Positions 22,408 to 42,150 of a stretch of 64,000 nt of DNA are shown one piece after another (position 1 is the first letter of the stretch; each line of letters starts with the position of its first letter). Source of the DNA: Phallusia mammillata (Eukaryota > Chordata > Ascidiacea > Phlebobranchia > Ascidiidae). A model generated the notes under the pieces. The model ran no database searches, was not told where the DNA came from, and saw nothing but the letters and a program-made list of their open reading frames with translations. The position numbers and the translations under genes are program-made. The stretch is taken from positions 1 through 64,000 of the forward strand of contig QLIY01000828.1 of assembly GCA_003260075.1 (NCBI GenBank). The letters run 5' to 3'.

Positions 22408-23905
22408 ATGCCAATAAGTTCTACAAACAGTCGGCTTACTCGAGAACTGTATAAGCCTCCTCCGAAATCGCTGGAGCAAATTCGTCGAGAGGGGCAAGGT
22501 AGCGGTCAAGCATCAAGAGAGAGTACTCCATCTACTGTATTACAAAGAGAAAGACATTTGGACAGTTATGTAGGAAGACGAGTAAGTAGTTTTTCACCAA
22601 TAACCGACACTTAATTTTGGATCTGATTGTAAATTCCCTCCTCGATGAATTAACGGCAGAAGTCACTAGCTACTGTGGTTATTCAAATGCGAAACTAGAA
22701 AAGTTAATAAAACCTCAAACCGAATTGTCTTCTGCGAGGACTTGCTTGATGTGGAAAATACTATAGTGGTGTCATAAAACATAAAACAAAAAGTTGTGTT
22801 CTAATTTGACTTTGTACTTACAGACAGCGGTCGTTGGTCCGGTAAACGACCGACCGCCTGACAATGGCAACGGGCTTCATACGAACGGCTATGCAACTTC
22901 GGGGGTCGCAAAGCCGAGTTTCCCGGCATATGCCTGGTCCGGGTCGGGTTGCTGCCTTAGGGGAGTGTGCTGCTACTGTCATGGACTTATTTGCACGCGT
23001 TGTTCTATTCTTGCTTTTCTACTCGGCTTGTTGCTTGGGGCACTCATCGCTGGGTTGGTAGTTGGACTAATCCTTGATGATAGAAACAGAGGTACGGACT
23101 GTTTTTTTCTTATGTTTAAAAAATGGTATTATGAGATCTATAAGAGGTGTGTATAAGCATATTGCTGTTGCAACAAAACGAGCCCAGGAACAATTTATGC
23201 GAGTTTACTCCTGTTTTATCAACTTTTTATGCTAAATAGGCTTAAGCTGCAGCGGAATGTCTTTCGTGAAAAATGTTGTATTGTAGCCTTAAATTTAGAT
23301 ACAAACGAATTGATTTTTTCGGCAGTTGTGCTTGATACATTTAGACTGGTCATCGATCCCCCCCCCCCCTTAAATTTAGATACAAACGAATTGATTTTTT
23401 CGGCAGTTGTGCTTGGTACATTTAGACTGGTCATCGATTGATTATGTATCAAGAATTTTTTCATGACTGTTTTGTTTGGAAATACAGTTGCTTTGGCTGA
23501 AGCAACCCAGCCGCTGACAGGATGCTTTCAAAGTCCGTGTCCGTCCGCTAACGCAACTTGTGAGTACAGAGCGAACAACACCGTGATTGACTGCAACTGT
23601 GTGCCTTTGATGGGGGAACCAATATCAACAGGTAGACTTTTGTATTCTCGACATTAGTTGACTGCTAAATAGTATAATTGTGACATGGTGCAATCGTTTT
23701 GAAACATATTTGTTAAGATACGTTTCGCTGAAATGTTTTTGGAAACTCGAAATACAATAATGATTTTAATTTTGTACAATGGTTGAAAACACAGAATAAA
23801 GATAGAATTATTTACTGGTTTGGTTTGGTGTCATGTTCACCGAAAACATTTTTCACCAACATTTAATGCATTCATTTTGTTTATAGTATCTTTTTTAAAT
23901 TATGA

Positions 23906-23990
<85 letters not shown>

Positions 23991-24146
23991 TTACCCAATA
24001 TTTTAAGCATTCGGTTTTCTTGAGATTTACCTTATCTAAATTCTAACCGTCCTTGTGTTATAGCTGGAGTATCAGCTGAGGGCTACAGATGCAATCTGTT
24101 CAACTTTACAAGCACGACCGTTGCTCCAGCAACCACCGCTCCCTGA
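22408..24146 (+). CDS. Single-pass membrane protein with EGF-like cysteine pattern, unrecognised
   Basis: Four exons: 22408-22581, 22824-23091, 23488-23631 and 24064-24146, in phases 0, 1 and 1, giving 222 residues. No signal peptide is visible. Residues 1-105 are hydrophilic with a PPP stretch. A cysteine cluster (CCLRGVCCYCHGLICTRC, about residues 106-123) leads into one membrane segment (FLLGLLLGALIAGLVVGLIL), so a type II orientation is likely and the cysteines could be palmitoylated. The C-terminal part has six cysteines in an EGF-like spacing (CFQSPC, TCEY, DCNCVPL), one N-glycosylation motif (NFTS) and ends in a short Thr/Ala/Pro stretch (TTVAPATTAP). Function unknown. The next gene is 960 bases downstream on the same strand. 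Confidence 0.82.
23284..23440 (+). repeat. 74-base direct duplication in an intron
   Basis: 23284-23357 and 23368-23440 flank the C run 23358-23369, two bases of which belong to the right copy. Intronic. Confidence 0.7.
23908..23986 (+). repeat. 79-C run in an intron
   Basis: A long pure C run with no flanking duplication that I can see. It is translated in one frame as polyproline, which is not a gene. Probably a sized gap. Confidence 0.7.
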
Positions 24147-25103
24147 TGATGTTCTTTCGTCAAAACGACTTTCGTTCAGCCCTGGCTCGACAGGCGCTGT
24201 TTTTTTAACTTTTTTGTGATGCCTCTATTAGACGGTTTTCATCACAGCCTTCGGGAAAGTGTACATACGTTTTTTTACGATATTTATTAAAGCAGTGAAA
24301 ACTGTGTTTTTTCGGTACTACTGCACAGAATACATTTTGTAGAAACTGTGTTCAGTTTGGATGGTTAACAATGTTTAACGATAGTACAAATGGATTCCAA
24401 AAGCGTAAAGTGTGCAAAAGAAAAGTAAGGTCTTCTGTTTGAAAATGCGAATTCTAACTCATTGTACCTTGTTTTAAAAGTAGCATTTAAAATTCACGGT
24501 TAAAACAGTTTCTTTTACTGCGATATTTTGACCGATACCAATTGTGCAAAAAAGCAACGTGACTTTATGAGACAAAGGCAATTCAGGCCTCGTTTATGTA
24601 ACCATCGATCACCTTCTTACATTACCACAAACAAAAATGCTCTTTTGACTAATCTCTTCAGTAAACGGCTTAAATGCATCGCTCTGCGGTTGGGATGCGT
24701 CAACACCAGCCAAACTACTTGTTATACGTGTTCTGCCTCGGCCCACTTGTTCAGTGCCGCAAATAGCCAGCGGCATAACGTGAAGATAATGAAGCGTTAG
24801 AGTTGCCGAGAACAATTTGTGATTACGTTTTTCTTAGCGCGATTGAACATTTCCAGGTTGGCAATTATAGCTATTGAAGTCTAGTGAATTAACTTTACTG
24901 ATACAGAACATAGATTCACCAGTGAGTAGGCTTGAAGAACTAATTGTTAGCACGTCGTAATGGAGTTCAACAAAAGCACATTACGTAGAAATTTTAAACA
25001 CGGCATGTGCTATAGTAGGCATAGTTATAATATTAGGTAGAATGTAAATGACGATCTGGCAAGCTGTTTTAAAACCTTTTAATGTGGCCTGAAATCGAAT
25101 TCA
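24147..25103. other. Intergenic spacer
   Basis: Contains the 3' UTR of the upstream gene and presumably the promoter of the CUB gene. I see no coding exon, RNA gene or defined repeat. Confidence 0.55.
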
Positions 25104-28100
25104 ATGTGGCCCGAATACATTAGTGTTTTCTTGCATCTATTTGTTTCTGTTACTTTTGCGGTCAAACCTTTGCTGAAGCGTGACGACGGGGGAGCCCCGG
25201 TACAGGCGGTGACGTGTAAGTTTTCAACTTATATTGATTTCTATAAAAAAATTATTTATTTAACTGAAAGTTGGTCTTTAGATACATACACTCGCTTCAG
25301 TGGTGAAACATTTTTTGTTAAACTTCGCGCACCGGCATCAAGCTGATTATTATTATTACAAGTTTCTAAACTTACTTTGACCTTTGTTTTGTTTGCTTGT
25401 TTCATTAAAAATGGCTTCCGCAATCCTAAGATTGCAATAGCATTAAACAACATATTAGCTAATAAAACTACACCGTAGAAAATGCTCATAAAATTGTAGC
25501 TGAAGCAAAATATCCAACTTGGTAGACATTGCGTGACAGCACAATAGATTGTGCCAATTCTGATTCAATTGGACTAACTAACAGCTTTTTTCTCGCAAAC
25601 TAAAAATGCGCCAGTCACTTATTTCAAGGATAAGGCGTTAGCGTGCAAGTTTTTTTTATTTTTCGGGTGTGGAGTTTTTAAATTCTTCTGGTTGGCAGGG
25701 TTTTGTGTTCAACGCGTGGAAGCAGGAGCGAAATGGAGAAACTTTCACAGCCGAGGTTACCCTAAAGCGCTTTACGTGAAGGATTCGCGATGTACATGGA
25801 GGTAAAGTAAACACGAAAGCAACAGATTGCCACAAAACGTACCAAGCATATGGTGATACCGAACACGGCTAGTGTTTGTGGTTTCAACACTATTTGAGTT
25901 ATATCGGGTAGATTAAAAACAGCCAAAATAACTTCACGTTATCAAAAAGTCATCGCCGCCTGCGGCAAGACATTGTAATGCCATAATAATATTTGAATAA
26001 CATCAAGTAAATTAAATATATTTTTAAAGATTTACAGATAACTGCAAAAGTGTCGTTTTTTCTCATTTTTATGAAACGTTGGTTGCTGTTTGGCTAAATC
26101 TGAATTTGATAATAATATGTATTAATATATATTTTAAAACATATGTCAAAACAGTAATATATACATTAAAGCTGTTTGGCTTAATTTGATACATTTTCTA
26201 TAGATTGCAGGCCGCCAAAGGTCAACGAGTTCAAATTGCTTTCAAAGGATTAGATTTGCATGCAGATGATCCTGCTCACTGTGCTTCCGATTATGTTGAA
26301 ATCATTGATGAAACCATCGGAGTGTCACAAGCAAAGTTTTGCGGGAAAAACACGCCTGGTGACATTGTATCGCAAGGTATGCCAAATCGAGGCCTGTTAA
26401 CTGACCCTGGCTTATAAGATTGTAATCATTTGTTGGTGCAGGTCGTAAATTACGGATTGACTTTCAAGCACAGCCGGGGAGGAGTAACATGGCCGGGTTT
26501 ATGATTAGCTTCAAGGCGACAACCAAAAAGCCTGGATTTTACGGTAAACTGTTTTCTGTGCACCAAACCTATACACAATACCTTTTTAAGTTGTACTTTC
26601 TGTATAAACGAGGTTACCTGAAATTTTGGGGTTTAGATATGTTTGTTGGCACGAAAATGTAATCAAAATTCCTTTCAGAAATTCCTCATATTGTATACCA
26701 ACGGCTGGATTCGGAAGTGTTAAATTAATATGCCTTACTATAAAAGTATATCAACGATTGGTTAAGCATTGCTCTTTTTACATGAAATGAAAGAAATTTG
26801 TTTTTGTATTAGCAAAAAAATCCTTTGAAACTCCTGTCACACAACGTCCGAAGAAGACATCGAAGAAGAAGAACACCTATACAAGTAACAGAAACTTAAA
26901 TTCTCTTAACTTTATCTTATGCTCTGCAAACTTTTCACCCTGATTCGTGCTTAGATAATTTAAACAATAACAACTACAACGATGGAAACACCAATAGTCA
27001 GTCTTCAAGTATGAGCACTGTTCACATCGTGGGACTGGTCATAGGATTGCTGATTGCATTGGCTATCGTGATTTTCATCGTACGGCACATGCACAAAAAA
27101 CGAAGAAAAAAGAAGAAAATGAATAAAGAAAGCGCAAGCAATCAAGTCACCAAGTTTACTGATCTTGATCCCAATTTGCCACATGTAAGGTCTGCAAGTA
27201 TTAATTAGTTGAGATTAATTTAACTCAAAGCCTTCAAATTACCCTTGATTTGTATGGACACAAAAAAAATATTTACTTATTTCTGAAACAGAATGAAGTA
27301 GATCCGTTTGAAAGAATCGACATGGCTTGTGGACCCACCGCATCAGCTCCTGATCTTCCTCCGCCTCCTTACGAACACAGACACGAAACGTTTCGACCTC
27401 CACCATATCCACCTACCACTGACCATCACTTTAAACCAACGGAGTTGCCAGAGTCACGCAATTTCTCATGGAACCAGCACAAATATAACAACATTAAGAG
27501 GCGAAGCACTCATGAAAAGCACGGTCCGGAAAATAGCATTCCGATCTACAGCAACGAGATTGAAAACGCTGTGGACGTGCCCCGGCAGAATAGACACAGG
27601 CCAGGCCGAACTATTTCCTGTACGCAGCCTCCGATGCCACACAGAAATGGTTTGTTAAAATCAAGAGACAGAGACTCGAATGGTGATAACCGTCCACCAC
27701 CATTGAGAGCTTACCCGAAAACCCTTTCACACAAAGTTTCGCAACAACGTGGTAAGTGCGATGTACGTTGTAGAAACTGGCGCAAAAGTTTGGATTAGCA
27801 AATTGTGTTACAATGTTAGCTAAACGAATACCCAACCTGTAGCTATAATGTTAAGGTACATAAATGCAAGTACATTTTCCTCATAGGTTTTCTGATCTAG
27901 ATTACTCCCAAACGCCACAAAATAATTGTTTGTTTATTTTACAATTGCCTGCAAAAAATTCCGACTGTAGCACCATGTCGTAGTACTCCATGCCCATTGA
28001 TTGCATTATACCGAATCAAGCCGTTCTCCCAAGCAGAGCTGATCCCAGTACGTGTGATGTTTACCACCTTAGATGTAGCACCATGTGTGCTTTGTTTGTC

Positions 28101-28360
28101 ATTTTCACTGTTTTGAAGGTAATGTGATTCTTATTTAAACTACAGATACGCAGGATTTGGTACACAAAAGTGGCACACAAAGTCTAAGCCACTTGAGACG
28201 TTTAGAAACCAGAGTCACATCTCGTCATCCCCAACGTCGAACTGATGAACATCATTCAAATAGAAACGGAACTGGGGCGGTTTCGTCACATCACGAGTCG
28301 ACAACGAGAGTTGAAAATGGCCGACTGCCGTCCCGAATGACCAATCCGAGTCGCTTTTAG
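25104..28360 (+). CDS. CUB-domain transmembrane protein with PPxY tail
   Basis: Exons: 25104-25215, 25699-25801, 26204-26376, 26442-26543, 26813-26884, 26955-27184, 27292-27751 and 28146-28360; 488 residues with consistent phases. Signal peptide MWPEYISVFLHLFVSVTFA. One CUB domain, about residues 39-160, has four cysteines (FCVQ, RCTW, HCASDYVEI, FCGKN) and ends GFMISF. A short Lys-rich, Asn/Ser-rich stem leads to one membrane helix (IVGLVIGLLIALAIVIFIV) and a stop-transfer stretch KKRRKKKK. The cytoplasmic tail of about 250 residues is rich in Pro, Arg and His and contains PPPPYE and PPPYPP, matches to PPxY WW-domain ligands. This suggests a receptor or adhesion protein, possibly regulated by WW-domain ubiquitin ligases (inference). 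No known gene recognised. Confidence 0.87.
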
Positions 28361-28473
28361 ATTCCAAATGGGAACCAAAACTTAGAACGATAAACGTTAA
28401 ACTAGATAGACTGTCATCCAATGCATCGTTCAGTTCAGTTCCGATACCTCCTAAACGAAGCATTGTCGTAGTG

Positions 28474-28792
28474 CAGGGGTTGGCAACCTAAGGCCAGCGG
28501 GCCAAATGCGGCCCTTGATTAAAGGTTGTGCGGCCCGCAGAGACGCTTGGATTTCAAATGTACTGACAAACGAGTCCAACTACTGTATATTATTGAGAAG
28601 ATTATTGCGCCCTGTGCTATTTTTCTGCGACCAGGCCATATGTGGCTAGAATCAAATGCGAATTTTACTTGTAGTTAAGCATATTTGGTAAGCAACAAAG
28701 TAAAATCACCTTGTGTTGTACACAGGTGCGGGCCGCGGTCTAATCGTGGTAATTGTATTTGGCCCCACAGTAACAAAGGTTGCACACCCCTG
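28474..28792. mobile_element. Non-autonomous hAT element, 8-bp TSD
   Basis: Ends CAGGGGTTGGCAACCT and AGGTTGCACACCCCTG. The TSD is TCGTAGTG (28466-28473) and CCGTAGTG (28793-28800), 7 of 8 matching. The interior matches 47274-47553, sharing AAGGTTGTGCGGCCCGCAGA, so the two are one family. No transposase. Confidence 0.85.
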
Positions 28793-29242
28793 CCGTAGTG
28801 GTTTGGTTTGGTAAGAAAAATCTGTGGTTTGGTTTAGTAAGAAAAATCAACTGTAACTTCAAACTATATGATGTGTTCAATGTCCTGTGTAATATGTACC
28901 AAATGTGTAAACCGCCAGTGTTATCAACGTATCTTTAATATCGTCGCTATCCATTTAATCTTTTATAGCTAGTCCGTCGTAAATATCTGCTGCAAAATCA
29001 CGTGATATACTTTTGCTAAACAGTTCACAAGCAATGTAGCTGTAATAGCTTTTGCAGATTGCATTGGTTCTGTTTTCAAGATTTGTTGGAATTAAAGTTT
29101 GCAACAAGAGCCAGATGAAGAGAGTTTTATATCAGTTGTTTGAACATAATCTTGTAACAACGACCATAATCTGGTGTCGTTTACCGCGCTTTGGTAAACA
29201 CAGCATCCAACGGCACATCTGCAAGGCTGTCGGCGCAATATG

Positions 29243-29508
29243 CCCCAAACAGTGTAATTAATTCAGCTTTATAGTGTGTCTGCACACTGAAAACACTTTA
29301 GTGTCTCACTAGTAGCGTTTTTGTTTGAAGCCAGTCAGTGAGGCAGGAGTTTGTTTTTGTTTAAATAGTCCCCCCCCCCCCAAACAGTGTAATCAATTCA
29401 GCTCGCTTTATAGTGTGTCTGCACACTGAAAACACTTTAGTGTCTCACCAGTAGCGTTTTTGTTTGAAGCCAGTCAGTGAGGTAGACCTTTGTTTTTGTT
29501 TAAATAGA
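29243..29508 (+). repeat. Direct duplication upstream of the sulfotransferase-like gene
   Basis: 29243-29369 and 29378-29508 are near-identical, joined by a C run (29370-29381). The second copy runs to within 25 bases of the start codon, so 5' UTR or promoter sequence is duplicated in this assembly. Confidence 0.7.
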
Positions 29509-29529
29509 GAAAGTAACTAAGCTGCTAAA

Positions 29530-30982
29530 ATGCGGGTAGTGGTAGCCGGTTTGTACAAAACTGGTACAAAGACTTTAAAACAAGCACTTGAAACACTCGG
29601 TTACAATGTTTGGGATGTCTCAGAACAACTGAATGCTGTGTGTGGTGGCCCAATGGCTTGGGAAGATTTGCTTCAGACAAATGCAGATCCTATCGTCCAG
29701 TTACAAAAGGTAAGTATCACAAAAATGTTAACACTTTTAGAGGAACTAATGCAAAATAGAATTAACTTGTCTTGGCCTTCAGCATCAGCAAACAAGGCGT
29801 CAGATTTAGCAGTATAAAGATTTTGTATGGCTTTAATGTGTTAGGTAGTAACTGCCCAAACGTTTATTTCCAAGTTGAAAGTTTTTTATTTTCAAAAGTT
29901 TTGTAAGAATTGTTTCGAATTGCCTACAGCTTTATTTTGCACTTATATTCGAAATATTGTGAAGAAATATTGTGAAAACATTTTTTCACTGTTTTCTTTT
30001 TTGTTTTTAAAAGATGCTGCAATACTGTGATGCTGTTACCGATGGACCAAGCGCCGTTCTTGCCCCAGAAGTTGCCCAAGCATTTCCTGAGAGCAAGGTT
30101 TGTGTGAATGAACTGTTTTTGTACAGTCAAGGCGACTTATCTTGCTATACCCAAGAACTTATTGTACAGAAATGTTAAAAGGGTTTGCGAAAGGGGTGAA
30201 AGGCATTTGATGGTTATACATTTTACGAGGAGTATTTTTTGGTTGGCGCAGGTGGTCTTGTGTGTAAGGGACAATGAACATGTTTGGTACAAGAGTTATG
30301 AGAAGAGTCGCGATGTAAGTTATTGGTTTTTAGAGTTTTACTTTGTTTTGAGTTTATGATGTACTGATCAATCATCTATTCACGAATTTTTTTAAGCAGA
30401 TGTACGAAACTTTAGCGCTAATTTTCTGATCGCAATTGTACCTTGATTTGTTACGCAAAAAATATGTAAAAACTTTATTATCCTTATTTCCACTTTGACG
30501 CATGCCTTCGATTGCAGACGTTGAACTGGAACTTTTTCGTGCAGTTTTTTCGTCTTCTCTCGCACACAGCGCGTCGTCGTTACGAAATCATGCGCCTGGT
30601 CAATGACAGCTTATCTACTGGCCGATTTTCCACAGGAGTGCATTCTCTTTCTTTTGGTCTCAGTCCTGTTTTATGCCAGCACGCCTACCTTGCCCATAAC
30701 GCTCTAGTCGAAAAGCAAGTGCCAGAGAATCGATTGCTTAAATTCAATGTTAAGGAGGGATGGAAACCCTTGTGCGATTTCTTGGGTCACGAGGTTCCAT
30801 CTGTACCCTTTCCTCATGCCAATCGTGGAGCATTTAACGCCTCCTTACCTGGTTTTCTGGACTACATGCGATACAACTCGGCTAAAGACACCCGCAACAA
30901 AGTCTTCATGGAAACAGCTTTTGCCTTGATGGCTATCGCTACCACGTTTTTGGCTCTGTATATTGCCTTTCACTTAAATTAG
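29530..30982 (+). CDS. Sulfotransferase-like P-loop protein with C-terminal membrane anchor
   Basis: Exons 29530-29709, 30014-30097, 30252-30314 and 30518-30982, all phase 0; 263 residues. The N-terminal VVVAGLYKTGTKTLKQALE matches the 5'-phosphosulfate loop of the Sulfotransfer_4 group (PF17784), and VVLCVRDNEHVWYKSY matches its 3'-phosphate strand and helix. The later stretch HNALVEKQVPENRLLKFNVK followed by EGWKPLCDFLGHEVPSVPFP is typical of the same group. The C-terminus is hydrophobic (FALMAIATTFLALYIAF), suggesting a tail anchor. Sulfate transfer from PAPS is inferred from the family; the acceptor is unknown and the enzymology of this group is poorly known to me. Family assignment is firm, activity is not. 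Confidence 0.88.
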
Positions 30983-31074
30983 TTTTCAAGCTGTGTTTCT
31001 TGTATTTGCTTCAATGTAGTTTACATATCGCATGGACAGATTGTTAGAAATCAAAAACGCTTTGCAAATAAACA

Positions 31075-40424
<9,350 letters not shown>

Positions 40425-41202
40425 CTTTCTTTCCTAGAAGGATTAAAATCTTTAGTAAAACGGCCTTAAACTATCGTGCCTAATTATATCTGTACGCCGC
40501 ACTTCATATTTTTTTGGAAATCTTTTCTTTACAGATTGTTTTCCTGTTCGCCTGTGACCCTTTTTGCCTAAAAAGAGTCATGAGCTTTTGCATAAAATCT
40601 GGTTGTTTTTCTGGGCTAATTACCAAGTAGGTTTAGAATCTACTGGCAAACACAACAACTTCGCTGTTTCGCTGTGTTTGCAACCTAGTAACTGCTGCTG
40701 TTTGTGAAGACTGCGGGCTTTCACGCGTCAGCAGTTTTAAGGGCTAGCCCTGGCCCCCCCCCCGGTTCGTGACCTCTCGAACGCGAAGAGTGGCGACCTC
40801 TATTTTGTCCACTTGAAACTTGAACAACCGAAGCTATTACTAAGATGCAAATGAAGCACAACAACCACGTTTTGTGTGCAAATTTCATCTTTCTTTCCTA
40901 GATGGATTAAAATCTTTAGTAAATCGGCCTTAAACTATCGTGCCTAATTATAACTGTACGCCGCACTTCATATTTTTCTTTCCTTTACAGATTGTTTTCC
41001 TGTTCGCGTGAGACCTCTTTTTGCCTAAAAAGAGTAATGAGCTTTTGCATAAAATCTGGTTGTTTTTCTGGGCTAATCAACAAGTACGTTTAGAATCTAC
41101 TGGCAAACACAACAACTTCGCTGTTTCGCTGTGTTTGCAACCTAGTAACCGCTACTGTTTGTGAAGACTACGGGCTTTCACGCGTCAGCAGTTTTGAGGG
41201 CT

Positions 41203-42150
41203 GGTGACAACACACGCTACAAGGCTAATTGATAGTTGCTGTGCATGCGTCGGTTAACAATTTTGTACGCTTTTTTAACTGGACCTCAAGCCCACTGCAG
41301 GCAGTTGCTTGAATGGCAATGTCATTTAAGTAGCATATACTTCATGTACTAAAAATCGTTTTGTTGCAGGCATCGTTTGCGTTCCGTTATAACATATAGT
41401 ACGCAGTAGCATTTGTTTTGAAGTGGATACTTTTTTGTGCACACGAACAACTCCCCTCCCTGTTCCTTGTTGGTCTCGTATGGAAGGGACGAAATCAATA
41501 ATTATGACACCAACTAAAAATGTTTCAGTATGTTTTTTTTTAATTTGTAATAAAAGTGATGCATTAATAACAAAACGTTCTGGTAGAGCAGACCTTGCAG
41601 AAACCAGTTGTGTATGCTGCCACTAGTGATTATCGTTGTGCTGCTATAGTTGTAAAAAGCACTGTGGTACAATATACACGAGTTTCAAATAACGTATTCA
41701 AATATAAACGTATTCAAATATAAACGCACATAATATTTCAATAATACAAATAAAGTTTTAGAGACAATATGTTGTGATGTTGAAATTTCAGCGATAGCGC
41801 AGTACACCTCTTGAGCTACAGCCGTACGTGTAGTACTTGTAAATTATATTAACTGTTACCGTTTTCCAGTCAGAAGAACCCTGTATACCTTCCAGATATT
41901 GGCCTACATCCTCTTGCTTGGAATATTTAGATTCATGAACTGTGTACCTTTGTTAGCGCTTGCACTCAGCAAAAACTCAATTTGTAATAATAAACTCTGC
42001 CGTTTGCAAAGCTTTTCATATGGGTAAAACTTTGTCAGAGCAAATTTCTTAGCCAATAGCTTATTTTAACTCGTTCATTCGGAAACTTGGTTCCAGCGTA
42101 CAAAACATCTCACGCGAACTATTGCCAATGGTTCATGCTCCACGGAACGA
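41203..42150. other. Intergenic spacer
   Basis: Lies between two minus-strand genes. I see no coding exon, RNA gene or clear repeat. Confidence 0.5.

Larger units (their letters stand above)
28361..29529. other. Intergenic spacer
   Basis: Holds a hAT element (28474-28792) and a duplicated stretch ending just before the next start codon. No further coding sequence seen. Confidence 0.6.

Noticed and set aside
23820-24023. Open frame coding for a long polyproline
   Set aside because: It is only the translation of the 79-C run; no splice sites or homology. The same holds for the polyproline or polyglycine frames near 5541, 37116, 56511 and 59589.
40886-40888. Second start codon or promoter for the mosaic protease
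   Set aside because: It lies in a copy of 40299-40744 joined by ten C, so it is the same exon seen twice.
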